Shown here in pieces: positions 60,865 to 64,000 of a DNA stretch of 64,000 bases. The notes under the pieces are model-generated. The model was given only the letters and a program-made list of their open reading frames with translations, was not told the DNA's origin and ran no database searches. The position numbers and the translations under genes were made by a program. Every line of letters begins with the position of its first letter. The stretch's first letter is position 1. Source of the stretch: JBFLYO01 sp040756745 (GTDB lineage Bacteria; Bacteroidota; Ignavibacteria; UBA10030; UBA6906); NCBI GenBank assembly GCA_040756745.1, contig JBFLYO010000020.1:1-64000 (forward strand), in the 5' to 3' direction.

Positions 60865-60944
60865 CGATTGACAATAGACACTTGACAGTAGACAATTGAC
60901 AATTCATGGTCAATTGTCAATCGTCAATGGTCTATTGTCAATTG
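60865..60944. repeat. Inverted heptamer array (six left, five right units)
   Basis: Left arm 60865-60906: CGATTGA, CAATAGA, CACTTGA, CAGTAGA, CAATTGA, CAATTCA. Right arm 60910-60944: TCAATTG, TCAATCG, TCAATGG, TCTATTG, TCAATTG. The two arms are reverse complements unit by unit with a TGG hinge, so a hairpin of about 35 bp is possible. Beyond it, 60945-61106 has no recognisable feature. Confidence 0.92.
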
Positions 60945-61106
60945 GTTGTAGCGGGGGCCCGAAGTGGTATTCTACTGTATGGTCAGCGGATATAAATACA
61001 TCACCTCATCCACGAACCCGATACATCCATCGAGGTCATTGCTCGCGCAATTCTGAACATAGAGAATAGGGGGTCGGAATTCGAATAATCAATCTCCGCC
61101 TATGAA

Positions 61107-61148
61107 AGCCCGGCCCGAGGCAGGTGCCATTCGACCTCGAACCGGGCT
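61107..61148 (-). terminator. Terminator of the T9SS gene
   Basis: Outer stem AGCCCGG/CCGGGCT, inner stem CGAGG/CCTCG with a 14-nt loop. On the - strand it lies 19 bp after the T9SS stop and is followed by TTTCATAG. Confidence 0.75.
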
Positions 61149-61166
61149 TGCGTGTGCCACCTGCGA

Positions 61167-64000
61167 TTACTTAACCAGGAGCAATCTGATGGACTTGGTG
61201 AAGAGCGATTTTCCACTTTCATCGCTTACGGTAAGGCGTGCATAGTATGTTCCGCTTGCCTCCGATCTTGCATTCCAGACCACGGAGAGCAATCCTGCAT
61301 CATTCATTCCACTTAAGAGCTCCTCCACCGTTCGCCCAAGAACATCGAAGATTGTAAGATTCACAAACCCCGGTTCACTCAGCTGGAAGCTAAACCGTGT
61401 CGCCGGATTGAACGGGTTTGGATATGCGCTCATGGTTTGAGGTGAAGCCGAGAGCATCTCGCCTTTTCGTTCAGAACTTTCAGCTTTCAGAGCCGCACTC
61501 TCCCGCAACGAGACCTGAAGGTACCCTCTGGTCTTCTGAAGCGGCAGGGTGAGCGAGAACTTGAGAATGTCACCCGGAGAGAACTCAGGAATGCTTCCCG
61601 AAGAGAGCGTATTCCACTCTGATGAGGCAAAGGAGCGGACTGATCTCCCGGATTTAAGGAGATCTACCTGCAGCGGAATTGCCAGTGAATCGGGCTCAGA
61701 GACAATGACTCCGTTTGAAGCCAGCTCGTCTACCTTCACGGCACACACAGTCCAATCGTTCTCCAGGCTGTCCACGAGCGTGACTCCAGCGCCGGAAAAG
61801 TCCAGGATCAGGGGATGTTCTGATTTGCCATCACTAGTCCAGTATCGAAAAGCGCAGAGATCAACGGGCAGGTTTCCCCCACTCTTTGAAAGAGATCCGC
61901 TCCCGCTGTATCTATAGAGCTGTGCCGGTGATACTGAAGTCCGGGTCGGTATCGAGGCCCGATCTCCCGAGCCCACCTGCTCACGTGTGAAGATCCCGGC
62001 GGTCCCTGTTCCAAACGAAGTCATTCCGGCTGACCCGTTGGCTTTGTACCAGGTGGAGAAATCCTGCGACACAACATTGATCTCCACAGTCGGTGAGCCG
62101 AAGCCTCCGACATTTTCCACCATGAGTGTAGGCTGCCTGACGCCTACATAAGAAGTCAGGAGCTGCGGGGTGCCAGAGCCGTAATAGGTCGGCTTGTAGT
62201 AGTAATTGACGTGGTGATTTCCCCCTCCATCATGCGCGTCCGCGACCAGCCCAAAATTTGCTCCTCCGGCGTTTGTCGCACCCTGGAGGGAGGTGAATGT
62301 ATAGTCAGAGTATCCGGCTGCAAGAACGGATGTTTGCTGCGCGAGGTAATCGTATTGGGCAACTCTCAGCCCCACAGCGTATCCGACGGCGAGGTAGTAG
62401 ATGCACGTTCTTGCCGGGTAGCCGTACACGGAAGGGTATGTCACAATCACGGGATAGCAGTCGCTGCTCGAAGTGGAAACGGTACGATGCCAAGCAAGGC
62501 CGTCGGTTCTCGTTGCAGTGGTCAAATCTGCCACCCAATTATAGGCATTGCTTGATAGTTGCAGTCGGCCGACAACAATGCCACCGGCACCTCGTTCGTA
62601 TGCATACAGAAATAGAACGTTGGGGGCGTACACTTCCTTGTCAAGTCTGATGACGGGCCGGGCACTTGTCGACGGCGAAGGCCCATTGAAATCAGTGATC
62701 ACCTTGTGATTGTCTGAGTTTCTCTGATCGGTGAGCGAATTCCATCCGTAATAGCAATGACCTGAGCCGAGCTGGACTTCCATTCCTTGCAGGTGAAGCT
62801 CCGTCGTCCCGCCATTTTGTTCGAGCCAACTTACTACCAGCCGTGAAACATCGGATCCACCAAATGAGATCACGTTGCTAATAGTTGGGTTTGACGCTAC
62901 GCCCTGCAATACATTTAAGCGCTCCTCTCGGATCCAGGACGCTCCATTGTCCGTTGAAAGCGTCAGCCAGGCGTCGCCCATGCTTTCGTAGACCAGGTAC
63001 CAATTCGAGGCTGATATCCCCATCCCACTCACTGCGCGGCGCTGATTCTTGGCATCCGTGAGCGAAGGAGCCACGGTGCGTAGGTGTCCTTTATAGATCG
63101 CTGTCGCCGTCGCGCCGCTCTGGGTAAAGACGGCACCTGTCTGGGTAGCGGACGCATTTTCGTACGAGACCCCCCCCCGTTTCCACCCAGTTAAGGAAGT
63201 AGGATTCGATGCCGGAGATCGATTGGGTGACTGGTGCGCCGACGGAGTAATAGGGAGGGGTCCAATTGGGCTCGCCTTGACCAAGAAAGACGCCTTTGTA
63301 TTTTGTAGAGGTTCCATATGTGAACCCGGAAGCCTCTGATTTAAACGGAGCATTCATGCCAAGATTACGGTAACCGTACGGGTCCTCGAAAAATTGAGAG
63401 TCCAGAGTATCACGTAGCCACGGGTCCTTCAACTCAATTGTTCCACCCGATACCCCCGGGACATCAAGCAGCTGAGTTGAGACCTGGATATCTTCTGCAA
63501 CTTGTCGAAGATGCGAGACAAGGTTCGGAGTTCCGCCGCCCATCGCGAAACGGTGATGGTTTGTGACGTCAGGAAGACCGCTCCAGTCGTGGAACTTCTG
63601 GTCAAGAAATAATCCCTGCTCACCGAGCAGAACCTGATCTTGGCCCTGTCGGAAGGGGACTGCAATCCCGGAGGGGTTGGGAATGAGTGAGACGAATCCT
63701 CCCGACTCTCCTCCAGTTGTGTACCTTTTCGGGGCATCGAAATAGGTCACTCCGTCCTGCAACGTCTGGCTGATGGTTCGGGTAATTGTCTGTTCGGGCC
63801 AGGTGAGTGTTTCATGGAGATTTATTCCTCGATTGTCCTGGTAGGGTGGCCGAACAAATTCCGTCCCATTAAATACGAATCCAAAATCCGCATCATGGTG
63901 AGCTGGGGGGATATCGATTCTCGCGTATTTGTTGTCAATCCGAATGTAGTATGTGCCATGCGGAATGGCGGGCCAGGTGGCATCGGGGTCATCACCTTGT
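61167..64000 (-). CDS. Secreted T9SS type A sorting domain protein, 5' end outside window, frameshifted
   Basis: The frame is open to the right edge. From 64000 down to about 63170 it reads ...IPHGTYYIRIDNKYARID ... LFLDQKFHDWSGLPDVTNHH ... YFLNWVETGGG, then shifts frame at a run of nine G (C9 on + strand, 63170-63178) and continues VSYENASATQTGAVFTQSGA to the stop at 61167. One G fewer restores one continuous reading frame. The last about 90 residues are a T9SS sorting domain: AYPNPFNPATRFSFQLSE ... DVLGRTVEEL ... GTYYARLTV. The body looks like beta-propeller repeats (NWYLVYESMGDAWLTLSTD). The enzymatic role is unknown. Confidence 0.82.

Noticed and set aside
1..64000. tRNA, rRNA, riboswitch, prophage and insertion-sequence signals
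   Set aside because: I looked for T-loop GTTCGAATC-type motifs outside genes, transposase or integrase motifs and conserved ribosomal RNA blocks and found none. Matches to TTCGAACC-like strings occur only inside coding regions.

Overview
The window looks like a scaffold from a metagenome-assembled, GC-rich bacterium of the FCB superphylum (Bacteroidota/Ignavibacteriota-like). The evidence is two large secreted proteins with C-terminal type IX secretion (T9SS) sorting domains (YPNPFN motif at 41418-43613 and 61167-64000), many glycoside hydrolases (GH10 x2, GH92, GH30, GH97), and two promoter-like sites of the TTG-N19/20-TAnnTTTG form used by Bacteroidota-type sigma factors. The genus cannot be named from this sequence. 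No tRNA, rRNA, phage, insertion sequence or CRISPR array was seen.

Layout. 1-15559 (+) is a long, tightly packed glycan catabolism cluster: PIG-L deacetylase, a six-hairpin glycosidase-like protein, two tandem TAT-exported GH10 enzymes, a uroporphyrinogen-decarboxylase/MtaA-like protein with a methyltransferase-type zinc motif, an SDR epimerase, a PhyH-type oxygenase, a phosphomannose-isomerase-like cupin, a nucleoside hydrolase, a sugar-binding lipoprotein and a GH92 mannosidase. 15669-28726 holds signalling and assorted genes: a hybrid histidine kinase, an O-antigen ligase remnant, ApbE, GH30, an isoprenoid-synthase-like protein, a coiled-coil lipoprotein, a NarX/NarL-like pair, a VOC protein and a lipoprotein. 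28750-34574 (-) is a TolC-MFP-RND efflux operon. 34846-38650 (-) has a HAD protein lacking its nucleophile, GH97 and a PuuD-like membrane protein. 38826-45043 has two large secreted proteins and a second PhyH oxygenase.

45454-51330 is a coherent sulfur/redox stress region. A two-cysteine ArsR regulator, a sulfide:quinone-oxidoreductase-like flavoprotein and a DsrE protein form one operon. Beside it an ECF sigma/anti-sigma pair is divergent from genes for two exported DsrE proteins, an exported truncated haemoglobin and a membrane protein. The sigma operon and the first exported DsrE gene each carry an identical GGAAC-N16-CGTC promoter, which predicts an autoregulated ECF regulon. 51416-58901 has DinB, a deleted exonuclease, a DNA-glycosylase-like protein, class II fumarase, a C45-type Ntn hydrolase, a ROK regulator and an APC permease. 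59075-64000 has a glycine-zipper lipoprotein, an orphan RHH antitoxin with a beheaded PIN toxin, and a T9SS protein that is frameshifted at a G9 run and cut by the window edge.

The most unusual feature is the intergenic DNA. Heptamer arrays (ATTGCGG/CAATCCA/CAATTGA words), hexamer arrays (GAGATT/AAGATT words) and exact 17-bp arrays (TTAACCTGCTTCACCCC) sit at many gene boundaries, often as opposed, hairpin-capable arms. They abut start codons, supply stop codons and in one case lie inside a reading frame. One such array coincides with a 100-N scaffold gap whose two flanks share exactly 127 bp, which points to an assembler k-mer overlap rather than real missing sequence.
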